A stretch of DNA of 35,719 nucleotides, from the NCBI GenBank assembly GCA_009692285.1, contig SHZO01000005.1, positions 1-35,719 of the forward strand, read 5' to 3'. Origin of the DNA: Gammaproteobacteria bacterium (lineage in GTDB: Bacteria > Pseudomonadota > Gammaproteobacteria > Steroidobacterales > Steroidobacteraceae). Shown in pieces: positions 17,777 through 27,216 of the stretch. The translations under genes were made by a program, and so were the position numbers. Under the pieces are notes generated by a model. It saw only the letters and a list, made by a program, of their open reading frames with translations. It had not been told where the DNA came from and did not search any database. The first letter of the stretch is position 1. Each line of letters opens with the position of its first letter.

Positions 17777-18391
17777 ATGGCCGGCCGACGCCTTTTTGTG
17801 ATTGCCGCCCCTTCTGGAGCAGGTAAAACGAGTCTCGTACGTGAACTGCTAGTACGTGAACCAAATTTGCGTGTCTGCGTCTCTCATACTACTCGCGCTC
17901 GACGCCCCACTGAAATAGATGGGCGCGATTACCATTTTGTCACTGTGCCGCAATTTGAAGCTTTGCTTGCCGGGCAAGAGTTTCTAGAGCACGCGCTCGT
18001 CTTCAATCACTACTATGGCACCAGTCGCACTGCACTCACTGAGGCTTTTGGCCGTGGGCATGATGTCATTTTGGAAATTGACTGGCAGGGTGCAGCGAAA
18101 GTTCGGCTAAAGATGCCTGATTGCATCCATATATTTATCCTACCCCCGACCCGCAATGCGCTTGCTCAACGACTGCGTGCACGGGGGACCGATACGGGCA
18201 AGGAGATCCAGAAAAGACTGATTGAGGCCGTATCAGACATAACTCACTACAAAGAATTTGACTACGTTCTGATCAACGATGTGTTTACTCAGGCTGTGGC
18301 GGATCTGCAACGTATACTCGAGTGTAATGCTGCCAATTTACGCCCAAATCGACCCGAATTACTGCCCCTGCTGCAGAGCTTGCTAGCGTAA
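17777..18391 (+). CDS. gmk: Guanylate kinase
   Basis: Phosphorylates GMP and dGMP to the diphosphates with ATP. The 204 residues begin with the P-loop 'VIAAPSGAGKTSLV' (Lys17) and have the GMP-binding 'SHTTRARRPTEIDGRDYHFV', 'FNHYYGTSR', 'LEIDWQGAAKV' and the lid arginines in 'LRARGTDTGKEIQKR'. It supplies GDP, which is also the precursor pool for the alarmones handled by the nearby spoT. Confidence 0.97.
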   Translation: MAGRRLFVIAAPSGAGKTSLVRELLVREPNLRVCVSHTTRARRPTEIDGRDYHFVTVPQFEALLAGQEFLEHALVFNHYYGTSRTALTEAFGRGHDVILEIDWQGAAKVRLKMPDCIHIFILPPTRNALAQRLRARGTDTGKEIQKRLIEAVSDITHYKEFDYVLINDVFTQAVADLQRILECNAANLRPNRPELLPLLQSLLA

Positions 18392-18463
18392 GACCCCCAA
18401 GATCGTCTACAATTTGACCTCTTTCCCAAATGTATTTTCGGATTTTCCGAACAAGGCGCACGC

Positions 18464-18754
18464 ATGGCACGCATCACTGTAGAAGACTGTCTCAGTAACG
18501 TTGACAATATTTTCCAACTCGTGATTCTTGCCTCGCAACGCGCGCGCCGGCTTGCCAATGGAGCTGAGAGCACGGTTCCCTGGGAAAATGACAAAGCCAC
18601 TGTGGTTGCCCTACGCGAGATCGCAGCAGGAAACATCACTCGCGATATGCTGCTCGAACCGGTAGCTGAACCAGAACCGGAACCGAGCCTGCTACCCGAT
18701 ATCATGGAACCTGACCCTGGTTTCCGTGCGCCGCAGTTCGGTCTCGGAGACTGA
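18464..18754 (+). CDS. rpoZ: RNA polymerase omega subunit
   Basis: A 96-residue subunit that helps assemble beta-prime into RNA polymerase and forms part of the ppGpp site. It starts '[20 protein letters not shown]' and continues with '[12 protein letters not shown]' and '[15 protein letters not shown]', all conserved. The tail after about residue 60 is Glu/Pro-rich and acidic, variable in this family. AAGG eight bases before the ATG supports the start. It lies between gmk and spoT, the standard order, 15 bp ahead of spoT. A short perfect inverted repeat (TCGGA/TCCGA, 18438-18450) precedes it. Confidence 0.96.
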   Translation: MARITVEDCLSNVDNIFQLVILASQRARRLANGAESTVPWENDKATVVALREIAAGNITRDMLLEPVAEPEPEPSLLPDIMEPDPGFRAPQFGLGD

Positions 18755-18769
18755 CAGAACAAATTACTT

Positions 18770-20947
18770 GTGGAATATGCGCAGACACTGCTCGGCCTGC
18801 TGCCAGGCGGTTCACGCAGAACCCCCGGCCTTAAGGATCTGCTGAACGCTGCAAGCACATATTTACCTTCTGAACAAGTCGAGCGCATTCGCTTAGCTGC
18901 CGAGTTCGGTGCCCAAGCCCATAAAGGTCAAAAACGTAAAACGGGCGAACCTTATATTACTCACCCTGTCGCTACCGCAGAAATTCTGGTCAGTCTCAGG
19001 GTTGATGCAGACACCATCATCGCAGCGATATTGCACGACATCATCGAAGATACCCCAATCGCCAAAGAAGATTTAGCAACTCAATTTGGTGATGCTGTAG
19101 CTGATCTTGTCGATGGAGTCACAAAGCTCGATCAAATTTACTTTAAGAGCAAGGAAGAAGCTCAGGCTGAATCCTTTCGCAAGATGTTGCTCGCGATGGT
19201 GCGTGATTTACGTGTCATATTAGTAAAGCTCGCTGATCGACTTCACAACATGCGTACTATCGAGGGCGTGTCGTTACCAAGACGGCGTGCGATTTCACGG
19301 GAAACTCTGGACATTTACGCACCACTGGCTGAACGCCTTGGTCTCTACAATCTCAAATTAGAATTAGAGTCTCTAGGTTTTCAAGCCCTCTATCCGCAGC
19401 GGCACCGCGTCTTAGATCGCGCCCTACGTCGCGCGCGTGGCAACCAAAAAGAATTCTTAATAAAAATTGCAGCACAACTTCTCGCATCACTAAACAATGT
19501 AGGAATTAATGCTACAGTAGAGACTCGCGAAAAACATCTCTACAGCATTTATCAAAAAATGCTACGTAAACGTAGCTCACTAGCTGATATTGTTGATGTT
19601 TACGGTTTACGTGTCATGGTTAATGATCCTGATAATTGCTATCGCGCACTTGGGATAGCTCACAGCGTATATCGCCCAATGCCGGCACGATTTAAAGATT
19701 ACATTGCAATTCCACGAGTGAATGGCTATCAATCTCTTCATACCACATTGTTTGGTCCGAATGGCGTGCCTCTTGAAGTCCAAATCAGGACCAAGGATAT
19801 GCACCTTATTGCAGAGTCTGGTATTGCGGCACACTGGAAATATAAATCGGGTGATGTTACAGAGCAAAGTGAACAAACTAGAGCACGTCAGTGGCTAAAC
19901 AGCTTAGTTGCAATGCAAGAAACGGGCAGCTCAGAGGAGTTTCTTGAGAGTATCCGAGTTGATCTCTTTCCAGACAAAGTATATGTATTCACTCCTAAAG
20001 GAAAAATACTTCGATTACCGCGTGGATCAACTATTGTAGATTTTGCATATGCTGTACATACCGATGTCGGAAACCATTGTGTCGCTGCAAAAGTTGATCG
20101 CCACCTCACTCCATTACGAAGCATCTTACGTAATGGACAAACTATTGAAATAGTTACATCAAAAGATGCGATGCCTAACCCTTCCTGGACAACCTTTGTA
20201 GTGAGCGCGAAAGCAAGCGCTGCAATACGGCAATACTTAAAAACCTTGCGTCGATCCGATGCAATTAAACTTGGACAACGCTTAGTAAATAAAGCGTTAT
20301 CAGAATTTAATGTGCTTTTAAAGGACGTGGCCCCTGAAATACTTGAGAATGCAGCACGCGAACTGGGTATGGTGGGTTCTGATGATTTGTTTGCAAAAGT
20401 TGGTTTGGGTGAGCGTCTAGCGCCCCTGATCGCAAGAAAACTATTGCCTAAACCGCAAACGTCTTCGGAAATAGAAAACTCATCCACCCCGCTGGCCATA
20501 GCCGGTACAGAAGGCTTGATGGTCAGTTATGCCCGCTGCTGCTTCGCATTGCCTGGTGATGAAATTTTGGCTCATCTATCGAGTGGACGCGGCATTATTG
20601 TGCATCGTGAAAGTTGCGCTAATGTTGCTGACTACCGTAAGCACCCCGAGAAATGGATAGCTATAACGTGGGCAGATAATATTGTACAGAGCTTTAGTGC
20701 GGAGTTACGTATTGTAGTCGCCAATAAAATGGGCGTTTTAGCTGCGGTAGCTGCTGCCATTGCAGAAACTAAAACTAATATTGATCATGTTGAGCTACAA
20801 GAGCGCGACCCAAAAACTTCTATTTTAGTATTTGAAATTAAGGTTAGCGATAGGCAGCACTTGGCGAAAATTTTACGCGTTATCAGGCATATGCCAACTG
20901 TTCTGAAAATTACGCGCTCCATCGCAACTCGTACACGTGACGAGTAG
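18770..20947 (+). CDS. spoT: Bifunctional (p)ppGpp synthetase/hydrolase
   Basis: Makes and degrades the alarmone (p)ppGpp. The 725 residues hold an HD hydrolase domain with intact His51 and 'HDIIED' (89-94) and 'ADRLHNMRT', a synthetase domain with 'RFKDYIAIPRVNGYQSLHTT' and 'EVQIRT', a TGS domain ('VYVFTPKGKILRLPRGST'), a Cys-containing middle region ('YARCCFALPGDEI') and a C-terminal ACT domain. With the hydrolase residues intact, it should be able to break down ppGpp; synthetase activity is likely. The start is a GTG with a weak ribosome site, so the exact N-terminus is less certain. Confidence 0.95.
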   Translation: MEYAQTLLGLLPGGSRRTPGLKDLLNAASTYLPSEQVERIRLAAEFGAQAHKGQKRKTGEPYITHPVATAEILVSLRVDADTIIAAILHDIIEDTPIAKEDLATQFGDAVADLVDGVTKLDQIYFKSKEEAQAESFRKMLLAMVRDLRVILVKLADRLHNMRTIEGVSLPRRRAISRETLDIYAPLAERLGLYNLKLELESLGFQALYPQRHRVLDRALRRARGNQKEFLIKIAAQLLASLNNVGINATVETREKHLYSIYQKMLRKRSSLADIVDVYGLRVMVNDPDNCYRALGIAHSVYRPMPARFKDYIAIPRVNGYQSLHTTLFGPNGVPLEVQIRTKDMHLIAESGIAAHWKYKSGDVTEQSEQTRARQWLNSLVAMQETGSSEEFLESIRVDLFPDKVYVFTPKGKILRLPRGSTIVDFAYAVHTDVGNHCVAAKVDRHLTPLRSILRNGQTIEIVTSKDAMPNPSWTTFVVSAKASAAIRQYLKTLRRSDAIKLGQRLVNKALSEFNVLLKDVAPEILENAARELGMVGSDDLFAKVGLGERLAPLIARKLLPKPQTSSEIENSSTPLAIAGTEGLMVSYARCCFALPGDEILAHLSSGRGIIVHRESCANVADYRKHPEKWIAITWADNIVQSFSAELRIVVANKMGVLAAVAAAIAETKTNIDHVELQERDPKTSILVFEIKVSDRQHLAKILRVIRHMPTVLKITRSIATRTRDE

Positions 20948-20965
20948 TATTTAAGGAATTAGTAT

Positions 20966-21349
20966 ATGTCCCGTCAAATTATTCAAACTGTGAATGCTCC
21001 CCAAGCCATTGGCACCTACTCGCAAGCGGTACGCGTAGGATCCACTGTATATATCTCAGGACAAATTCCGCTAGATCCACAAACCGGGAAGTTAATCACT
21101 GATGACATTAACCTAGAAATTAGGCGTGTTTTTGACAATCTCGCTGCCATCGCAATGGCTGCAGGAAGCTCCTTAGCACAATCGGTACGAGTAACTATTT
21201 ACCTATTAGATATGACTCACTTTTCTAAAGTTAATGACATCATGGCTGATTATTTTCCTAAGCCTTGGCCAGCCCGTGCCGCAGTAGCAGTAGCTGAACT
21301 ACCACGCGGTGCGCGCATTGAAATTGATTGTATTTTGCATCTTGAATGA
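20966..21349 (+). CDS. ridA: Reactive enamine/imine deaminase (RidA family)
   Basis: Hydrolyses reactive enamine/imine intermediates released by PLP enzymes such as threonine dehydratase, protecting other PLP enzymes. The 127 residues show 'APQAIGTYSQAVRVG', 'VYISGQIPLDPQTG', and 'PARAAVAVAELPRGARIEID' with the catalytic Arg104, which marks a true RidA rather than an inactive paralogue. AAGGA nine bases before the ATG supports the start. It sits between spoT and recG. Confidence 0.96.
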   Translation: MSRQIIQTVNAPQAIGTYSQAVRVGSTVYISGQIPLDPQTGKLITDDINLEIRRVFDNLAAIAMAAGSSLAQSVRVTIYLLDMTHFSKVNDIMADYFPKPWPARAAVAVAELPRGARIEIDCILHLE

Positions 21350-23444
21350 TTCTGAATATAAAGCTGCTCTTGTCCGTGAACAACGGCCTATCACCGCATT
21401 GCGGGGTGTTGGCGTTGCTTTAGCAGAACGTTTGGCGGTACTCGGCGTGAAGCAAATTCAAGACCTATTATTTGTTTTGCCGACAAGATACGAAGACAGA
21501 ACACAAGTACATCCAATCGGTGCAGTAGTACCAGGTGTTCGGATAGCTATAGAAGGAGAAATTCAACTCAGCGAAATAGTATTCCGACGACGTCGGCAGT
21601 TACTTTGTCGCATCTCTGATGGTACTGGCTCATTAACCTTACGGTTTTTTTATTTTTCTACGCAACAACAGCAAGGTTTAGCACGCGGTGCGCGCATTCA
21701 TTGTTTTGGAGAAGTGCGTCGCGGGCCACTTGGCCTTGAAATAGTACATCCTGAATATCGTCGCATCTTCGAATCTAATGTACAACTCGAAAGTACCTTA
21801 ACACCAGTCTATCCAATAACAGAAGGTATCACACAAGCTAGGTTGAGAGGTCTTATTAGTCAAGCACTCAAAGAATTAGACACAGCTGGGATTCGCGAGT
21901 GGCTACCTAATGAAATTTTAAATCCGATGAATTTACCATCATTATGTGATGCTCTGAGCTATGTCCATCGTCCCCCTTTAGATGCCCAACTTGACATATT
22001 AGAATCAGGCCGTCATCCAGTACAACAAAGATTAGCTTTTGAAGAACTGCTAACGCACCAAATAGTTATGCGCCGTCTCCGCGAGAGCGCGCAACGTGAC
22101 TCTGCATGGTCTCTCATAGATCAAACAGAACTCGTATCACGCTTTATTAACGGCCTACCTTATTCTCTCACCTCTGCTCAAAATCGAGTCTTGCTAGAAA
22201 TCATTAATGATTTAAAACAGCAACACCCTATGGCACGCTTAGTACAGGGTGATGTGGGGTGCGGCAAAACAATAGTAGCTGCAGCGGCGGCAGCACACGC
22301 GGTAGGTGGTGGGCGACAAGTGGCTTTAATGGCTCCTACTGCTTTATTAGCTGAACAACATCTGTACAACTTTGACCAGTGGTTTAGGCCACTCGGTATT
22401 ACCGTTGCTTTAGTCGCCGGCTCACAAGCAACTAAAACGCGTCGTAGTATTTTAACCGCTGTGGCCAGTGGCGAGGTGAATATTATTGTTGGTACTCATG
22501 CATTATTCCAAGAAGAGATAAAATTTAAGGACTTAAGTTTAGTTATAGTCGATGAACAACACCGTTTTGGAGTTCAGCAACGTTTACGCCTAGCTGAAAA
22601 AGGCCTTGCTGAAGGAAAACATCCTCATCAGCTAATTATGACAGCTACCCCCATTCCAAGAACGTTGGCTATGACTGCATATGCTGATCTAGACGTTTCA
22701 ATTATTGATAGCTTGCCCCCTGGACGCACGCCAGTTCAAACCGTAGTAGCGCCTGAATCACGCCGTCATGAAGTCGTCGCACGTGTTGCCATTGCATGCG
22801 CACAAGGACGACAAGCCTATTGGGTCTGCCCACTCATTGAAGAATCTGAAGAGTTGCGATATCAGGCGGCGGAAGAAACAGCTGCAGCACTAGCTGAAGC
22901 GTTACCGCAACTCAAAGTCGGTTTAGTACATGGCCGAATGAGTGCACGCAAAAAAGAAGAAGGGATGTTAGCTTTTAAAACAGGCCAGATTCAGCTATTG
23001 GTAGCCACTACTGTTATTGAGGTCGGGGTTGATGTCCCTAATGCTACTCTTATGGTTATTGAAAATGCTGAGCGTATGGGTTTAGCACAACTACATCAAT
23101 TACGTGGTCGAGTGGGTCGTGGAACGCGGCAAAGTAGTTGTGTCTTACTGTATCGCGCTCCCTTAGGGCAACTCTCACGCGAAAGATTGCACGCAATTCG
23201 CGATAGCAATGATGGGTTTGAAATTGCTCAACGCGATCTAGAATTGCGAGGTCCCGGAGAGATGTTAGGCACACGTCAAACTGGTCTGGCCCAAATGCGG
23301 GTTGCGGATCTTTCCAGGGATATTGGTCTTCTCCCACTTATCCAGAACGCTGCAGAGATATTATTGACCCGATATGCAGATAGAATTGGCCCCCTGACTA
23401 CACGCTGGATTGGAAGTGACGCGAAATATGGCCGCATCGGGTAA
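21342..23444 (+). CDS. recG: ATP-dependent DNA helicase RecG
   Basis: Remodels stalled replication forks and Holliday junctions. It has about 700 residues: an N-terminal wedge/OB domain ('GVGVALAERLAVLGV', 'LPTRYEDRT', 'RFFYFS'), then helicase motifs Walker A 'GDVGCGKTIVA', 'APTALLAEQH', 'VDEQHRFG', 'TATPIPRTLAM', 'VHGRMS', 'ATTVIEVGVDVPNAT' and 'QLRGRVGRG'. The start is not clear. The frame is open back to a GTG at 21309 inside ridA; a TTG at 21342, overlapping the ridA stop, gives an N-terminus of typical length and is preferred. Neither has a good ribosome site, so coupling to ridA translation is likely. Confidence 0.94.
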   Translation: MNDSEYKAALVREQRPITALRGVGVALAERLAVLGVKQIQDLLFVLPTRYEDRTQVHPIGAVVPGVRIAIEGEIQLSEIVFRRRRQLLCRISDGTGSLTLRFFYFSTQQQQGLARGARIHCFGEVRRGPLGLEIVHPEYRRIFESNVQLESTLTPVYPITEGITQARLRGLISQALKELDTAGIREWLPNEILNPMNLPSLCDALSYVHRPPLDAQLDILESGRHPVQQRLAFEELLTHQIVMRRLRESAQRDSAWSLIDQTELVSRFINGLPYSLTSAQNRVLLEIINDLKQQHPMARLVQGDVGCGKTIVAAAAAAHAVGGGRQVALMAPTALLAEQHLYNFDQWFRPLGITVALVAGSQATKTRRSILTAVASGEVNIIVGTHALFQEEIKFKDLSLVIVDEQHRFGVQQRLRLAEKGLAEGKHPHQLIMTATPIPRTLAMTAYADLDVSIIDSLPPGRTPVQTVVAPESRRHEVVARVAIACAQGRQAYWVCPLIEESEELRYQAAEETAAALAEALPQLKVGLVHGRMSARKKEEGMLAFKTGQIQLLVATTVIEVGVDVPNATLMVIENAERMGLAQLHQLRGRVGRGTRQSSCVLLYRAPLGQLSRERLHAIRDSNDGFEIAQRDLELRGPGEMLGTRQTGLAQMRVADLSRDIGLLPLIQNAAEILLTRYADRIGPLTTRWIGSDAKYGRIG

Positions 23445-23958
23445 TCCCATATCGGAAGCGTCCACTACCAGCACGCTCTGGTTACCCGGTTCCGCATTGC
23501 ATTGCTACGAAAGCAGCCTGCGGCTACGCGATTGGCTATTAACGCCAGGCTTACTGACTGAGCGCATTCGCAGTGCCGCCGGGGATCGATTCAGCATGCG
23601 TGTGCTCTGCGAAAATGCCCATGGCGATGAACACCTGCGTGAAATAGTCATGTGCTGTGAGCTACGTATCTGGCTCTTCGCTCAAACACGCATTCCCTCA
23701 AACACATTACTTTTGCATCCTTGGCTAGGGCATATCGGGAACAATACCCTTGGCGCGGCACTCGCTAAACACAGTGATACTACAAGATCAGATTTTTCTT
23801 ATTCGCGCTTATTACCTGATACTCAAATAATCGCTGATGCACTGCGACACTCTGCACTACCTTCACAAGCATTGTGGGTACGGCGTTCTGAATTTAGCGT
23901 GGCGCGGGCTCCTTTTTCTCTATATGAAGTTTTCATACCTACTATAGGAGAATGCTAA
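23428..23958 (+). CDS. ubiC: Chorismate--pyruvate lyase
   Basis: Splits chorismate into 4-hydroxybenzoate and pyruvate, the first committed step of ubiquinone synthesis. The protein has 176 residues from the ATG at 23428, with 'SLRLRDWLLTPGLLTERI', 'FSMRVLCE', and a C-terminal 'LWVRRSEFSVARAPFSLYEVFIP' (split here by the family's variable stretch) in which the Arg and Glu correspond to the ligand-binding residues of UbiC. The family is divergent, so the call leans partly on its place directly before ubiA. A TTG at 23410 would add six residues. The start overlaps the end of recG by 17 bp. Confidence 0.88.
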   Translation: MAASGNPISEASTTSTLWLPGSALHCYESSLRLRDWLLTPGLLTERIRSAAGDRFSMRVLCENAHGDEHLREIVMCCELRIWLFAQTRIPSNTLLLHPWLGHIGNNTLGAALAKHSDTTRSDFSYSRLLPDTQIIADALRHSALPSQALWVRRSEFSVARAPFSLYEVFIPTIGEC

Positions 23959-24827
23959 TGTCTCCAAAATTTAATCGGGCTTTTTATGAATATTTAAGCC
24001 TTACACGATTAAATAAACCTATTGGTATTACATTGTTACTGTGGCCTACTCTTTGGGCGCTTTGGCTATCTGCTCAAGGGATACCTAGCTTAAAATTACT
24101 ATTAATTTTTGTGATAGGCACTGTGCTAACGCGTTCTGCTGGTTGCATTATTAATGATTTTGCCGATCGCGACTTTGACCCGCATGTGCAAAGAACTCGT
24201 GAACGGCCCTTAGCAGCACGACATTTGTCTCCCTACAATGCATTAGTGCTTTTTTTTATTTTAATGCTGATGGCATTTTTAATGGCACTACAACTAGATA
24301 AAAAAACCTTGTTTCTTTCTGTATTTGCAGCCTTGATTATGATTATTTATCCGTACTGCAAACGTTTTTTCCCTGCGCCCCAGCTTTTTTTAGGTATTGC
24401 ATTCGGCTGGGCTGTGCCCATGGTCTTTATGGCGAGTGTTCGCGAGGTGCCACGTTTAGGCTGGTTATTGTTTGTAATCACAATAATATGGACTATGATC
24501 TATGATACCCTATACGCCATGGTAGATATCAAAGATGATCGGCGCATAGGTCTACGATCTACCGCAATACTCTTCGGAGATAGGGATTTGTTCGCGATCG
24601 GCGTGCTGCAAACAATCATGATCTTAGGTTTGTGGCTCGCAGGCAAACTAGCGGGGCTTTCTCATGCCTACCATATTGGACTCGCAATGGCTGCTGCGCT
24701 ATTTGTATATCAGCAATGGTTAGCTCGAGCACGTATCCCAGCGCTATGTTTTAAAGCTTTTTTAAATAACAATTTTGTGGGCTTAAGTATTTTCTTTGGC
24801 ATTGCTGCAGATTATGTAGGTCGCTAG
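23958..24827 (+). CDS. ubiA: 4-hydroxybenzoate polyprenyltransferase
   Basis: Inner-membrane prenyltransferase that attaches the polyprenyl tail to 4-hydroxybenzoate. It has 289 residues with about eight hydrophobic helices and both Asp-rich motifs: 'NDFADRDFD' (66-74) and 'YDTLYAMVDIKDD' (182-194). The ATG at 23958 overlaps the ubiC stop by one base, and AGGAG lies seven bases upstream. An ATG two codons earlier (23952) is one base from that AGGAG and is therefore rejected. UbiC makes its substrate, so the overlap couples two consecutive steps. Confidence 0.95.
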   Translation: MSPKFNRAFYEYLSLTRLNKPIGITLLLWPTLWALWLSAQGIPSLKLLLIFVIGTVLTRSAGCIINDFADRDFDPHVQRTRERPLAARHLSPYNALVLFFILMLMAFLMALQLDKKTLFLSVFAALIMIIYPYCKRFFPAPQLFLGIAFGWAVPMVFMASVREVPRLGWLLFVITIIWTMIYDTLYAMVDIKDDRRIGLRSTAILFGDRDLFAIGVLQTIMILGLWLAGKLAGLSHAYHIGLAMAAALFVYQQWLARARIPALCFKAFLNNNFVGLSIFFGIAADYVGR

Positions 24828-24882
24828 TTTTTTAAACATCACTGCACATCTAAAGCTAAGCTTCAAGTGAGCTGCTGCTTTA

Positions 24883-24895
24883 CCCTAGCCTAGGG
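24883..24895. promoter_or_regulatory. Palindrome upstream of phoX, possible operator
   Basis: CCCTAG and CTAGGG flank a single C, with TTT and AAA two bases further out, giving a nearly perfect dyad in the 178-bp gap between ubiA and phoX. No T-run follows, so it is not a terminator. It does not resemble the direct-repeat PHO box. The role as a repressor or activator site is a guess. Confidence 0.3.
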
Positions 24896-25005
24896 CAAAA
24901 TGTAAGATGCTTCCCTTGTAAAATTTGGGTGGTATCGCATCTAGATAGCTCAGTTGTAACAAAAACTTCATTTTCTTATGTCGCAGAAGGATATAATCAT
25001 TAATA

Positions 25006-27033
25006 ATGGAAGAACCAAGAAAAAAACACCCCCATTACTTTGGCGTCTTGCTCGAGGAACGCCTGTCGCGACGAGATTTTGTTGCCTCTAGCGGTGCAGC
25101 AGTCGCAGTGATTGGCTCACTACCGACAATTGGTGCAGTCACGACAAATACACGCAAGAGCTTTGCGCGTGCATTCAAGGCAATCCAGCCCTCGCGCGAC
25201 GACGCAATTCGCTTGTCGCCAGATTTACATCATAAAATTCTCATTGGATATGGCGATCCTCTTTTCGCTAACGATGCGGGTCTATCAGCCAAAGATATCC
25301 GATCACTCGAGTGGCTCGATGCGAATGCGGCAGCGCGACAGGAGCGCAGGTTTGGAACCAATAACGATGCAATTGCATTTTTTGCCTCGTCAACTAGCAA
25401 GCTTTTGGGGGTACTGTGCGTAAACCACGAATACACAGATGCTGAGTTATCATTGGCAGGAGTACCTATAAATACATCTGAATGGGCTCAGAATCGCAAT
25501 GCATGGGTTAAGGCGCATCCGCAAGTCGTACCTTGGATGCAGGCTGCCCACGGTGTAAGCGTGCTGAATCTGCAGCGCAGCTTGCGCGGCTGGAGTGTAG
25601 TGAAAGACGGGGCCTCAACTCGGCGCATTACAGCCAATTCACCGATGAAAATCATGGGTCCAGCAAGGGGCAATTCACTGCTGCGTACTCAGGCAGACCC
25701 AACGGGCACTACTGTCCTTGGCACCTTTGCTAACTGCGCAGGCGGCAAGACGCCATGGGGCACTTATCTCACGGCTGAAGAAAACATTCAGGACTATTTC
25801 GGTGGTGCGCGTTCCTGGGAAAAAGTCTCAACAGACGAAGCGACGAAGCTCGCGCACCAGCGTTGGCCACTGCGCGAGAGGTCAGCCTATGGCTGGGAAG
25901 TTATTGATCCACGCTTCGATATGCGCAGCGAACCCAAGGAGCCACTCCGCCACGGCTGGATTGTCGAGATTGACCCGCAGGATCCATTATCCCAACCTAA
26001 GAAACGTACTGCACTCGGACGATTTTGCCACGAAGGCGCAAACACGATACTAACTAAAGATGGACGAGTTGCTGTCTACATGGGCGATGACACCAAGTTT
26101 GAATATATCTACAAGTTTGTCACGTCCGGTTCTTTCAATCTTAAAAATCGCGCTGCGAATTATGACCTGCTTGATGAAGGCATTCTGTACGTGGCGCGTT
26201 TCAATCCAGATGGCAGTGGCATATGGCTGCCACTCGTACATAACGAGAATGGTTTGCTTAGCAGCCACAATGGCTTCCCTAGCCAGGCTGAGGTAGTAAT
26301 CAAGTGCCGTGCTGCTGCTGACCTACTTGGTGCGACGCCCATGGACCGTCCAGAGGATATTGAGCCAAACCCGCTCGATGGTCGTGTGTATATTGCACTA
26401 ACCAAGAACGGAGGTCGTATTGGGGGTCGCGAGGAATTCTCAGGTCGTGCAATCGATCTTGGCCCAAATCATGCCAACCCACGTGTACGGAACGACTTTG
26501 GTCATATCGTCGAGTTGATCGAGAATGGCGACGACCACTCTAGTATGTCTTTCTCATGGAACGTTTTCCTTCTAGCCGGTGATCCTCGCAACGAGGCAGT
26601 GCGTTTTTTGACACGCGCGGAGGATATTGCTCCAAGTCGCCTCACACGCGAAGATACATATTATGCTGGTTACAAGTACCGTTCGCAGGTTAGCCCTATC
26701 GCCTGCCCCGACAACCTTGGGTTTGATCCCTCTGGCCGTCTGTGGATCGTAACGGATGCAGATAACGAACTTATTGGAAACAATGGCTGCTACATCGTCC
26801 CAACTAGCGGGCCAGATCGAGGATTATTAAAACAGGTGATGAGCGCACCCATTGGCGCCGAAGTCTGTGGCTGCGAATTCACGCCGGACGGCACCGCCTT
26901 GTTCCTAAGCATTCAGCATCCCGGCAGAGGCGGGAGCATTGATGCTCCGGTCAGCAATTGGCCCGATGGCAACGGACTACCGGCAAGGTCCGCCATCATC
27001 GTAGTGAGTCGTGTCGATGGTTCGCCACTATAA
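25006..27033 (+). CDS. phoX: PhoX-family alkaline phosphatase (DUF839), Tat-exported
   Basis: Probably a periplasmic or secreted phosphatase releasing phosphate from organic esters. The 675 residues begin with a twin-arginine signal: SRRDF at 21-25 followed by a hydrophobic stretch 'VASSGAAVAVIGSLP'. Family motifs are 'FANCAGGKTPWGTYLTAEEN' with its conserved Cys, 'GRFCHEGAN', 'VYMGDDTKFEYIYKFV', 'PMDRPEDIEPNP', 'CPDNLGFDPSGRLWI' and 'EVCGCEFTPDGTALFLSIQHPG'. Characterised PhoX enzymes use Fe/Ca cofactors, consistent with folding before Tat export. The gene stands alone between ubiA and the biotin operon with sizeable gaps on both sides. AAGGA lies 14 bases before the only usable ATG, an unusually long distance. 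No PHO box was recognised. Confidence 0.88.
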   Translation: MEEPRKKHPHYFGVLLEERLSRRDFVASSGAAVAVIGSLPTIGAVTTNTRKSFARAFKAIQPSRDDAIRLSPDLHHKILIGYGDPLFANDAGLSAKDIRSLEWLDANAAARQERRFGTNNDAIAFFASSTSKLLGVLCVNHEYTDAELSLAGVPINTSEWAQNRNAWVKAHPQVVPWMQAAHGVSVLNLQRSLRGWSVVKDGASTRRITANSPMKIMGPARGNSLLRTQADPTGTTVLGTFANCAGGKTPWGTYLTAEENIQDYFGGARSWEKVSTDEATKLAHQRWPLRERSAYGWEVIDPRFDMRSEPKEPLRHGWIVEIDPQDPLSQPKKRTALGRFCHEGANTILTKDGRVAVYMGDDTKFEYIYKFVTSGSFNLKNRAANYDLLDEGILYVARFNPDGSGIWLPLVHNENGLLSSHNGFPSQAEVVIKCRAAADLLGATPMDRPEDIEPNPLDGRVYIALTKNGGRIGGREEFSGRAIDLGPNHANPRVRNDFGHIVELIENGDDHSSMSFSWNVFLLAGDPRNEAVRFLTRAEDIAPSRLTREDTYYAGYKYRSQVSPIACPDNLGFDPSGRLWIVTDADNELIGNNGCYIVPTSGPDRGLLKQVMSAPIGAEVCGCEFTPDGTALFLSIQHPGRGGSIDAPVSNWPDGNGLPARSAIIVVSRVDGSPL

Positions 27034-27117
27034 GTGGCTGCAACGCCCCCCAACAGTAATCTAGAGCACATGGAAATAACAAATTTTATTTTGATCAAGA
27101 TCGTATTTGAATATTAA

Positions 27118-27150
27118 TTGTCAACTAAAAAATAATTTTTAGGTTGACGT
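27118..27150. promoter_or_regulatory. Probable BirA operator upstream of bioB
   Basis: An inverted repeat with the layout TTGTCAACT - 15 bp - GGTTGACGT. The half-sites share GTCAAC in inverted orientation, and the 15-bp A/T-only spacer is itself nearly symmetric. The known proteobacterial BirA site is TTGTAAACC, 14-16 bp, GGTTTACAA, so spacing and half-site shape match while the central base differs. It lies about 100 bp before bioB, where biotin-bound BirA would repress the operon. Binding is inferred from the pattern. Confidence 0.65.
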
Positions 27151-27193
27151 GTCTCCTTATTAAGCCTGAAAATAGGGGGGAAGAATATTTTTA

Positions 27194-27216
27194 AGTAGCG
27201 CATTTAATAGGCTACT
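27194..27216 (+). other. Small inverted repeat in the bioB leader
   Basis: AGTAGC and GCTACT form a perfect 6-bp stem with an 11-base loop, 37 bp before the bioB start and downstream of the BirA-like site. No T-run follows, so it is not a classical terminator. It might shape the leader RNA, or be chance in AT-rich sequence. Confidence 0.25.

Noticed and set aside
18289-18888. 199-codon minus-strand frame across gmk, rpoZ and spoT
   Set aside because: It is Ser/Arg-rich low-complexity sequence antisense to three well-supported genes.
19888-20499. 203-codon open frame on the minus strand inside spoT
   Set aside because: It lies fully antisense to a conserved gene, has no ribosome site or family likeness, and is a shadow of spoT codon usage.
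27070-27117. 15-codon frame (MEITNFILIK...) before the biotin operator as a leader peptide
   Set aside because: It has no biotin-related codon run, no convincing ribosome site and no linked attenuator hairpin.
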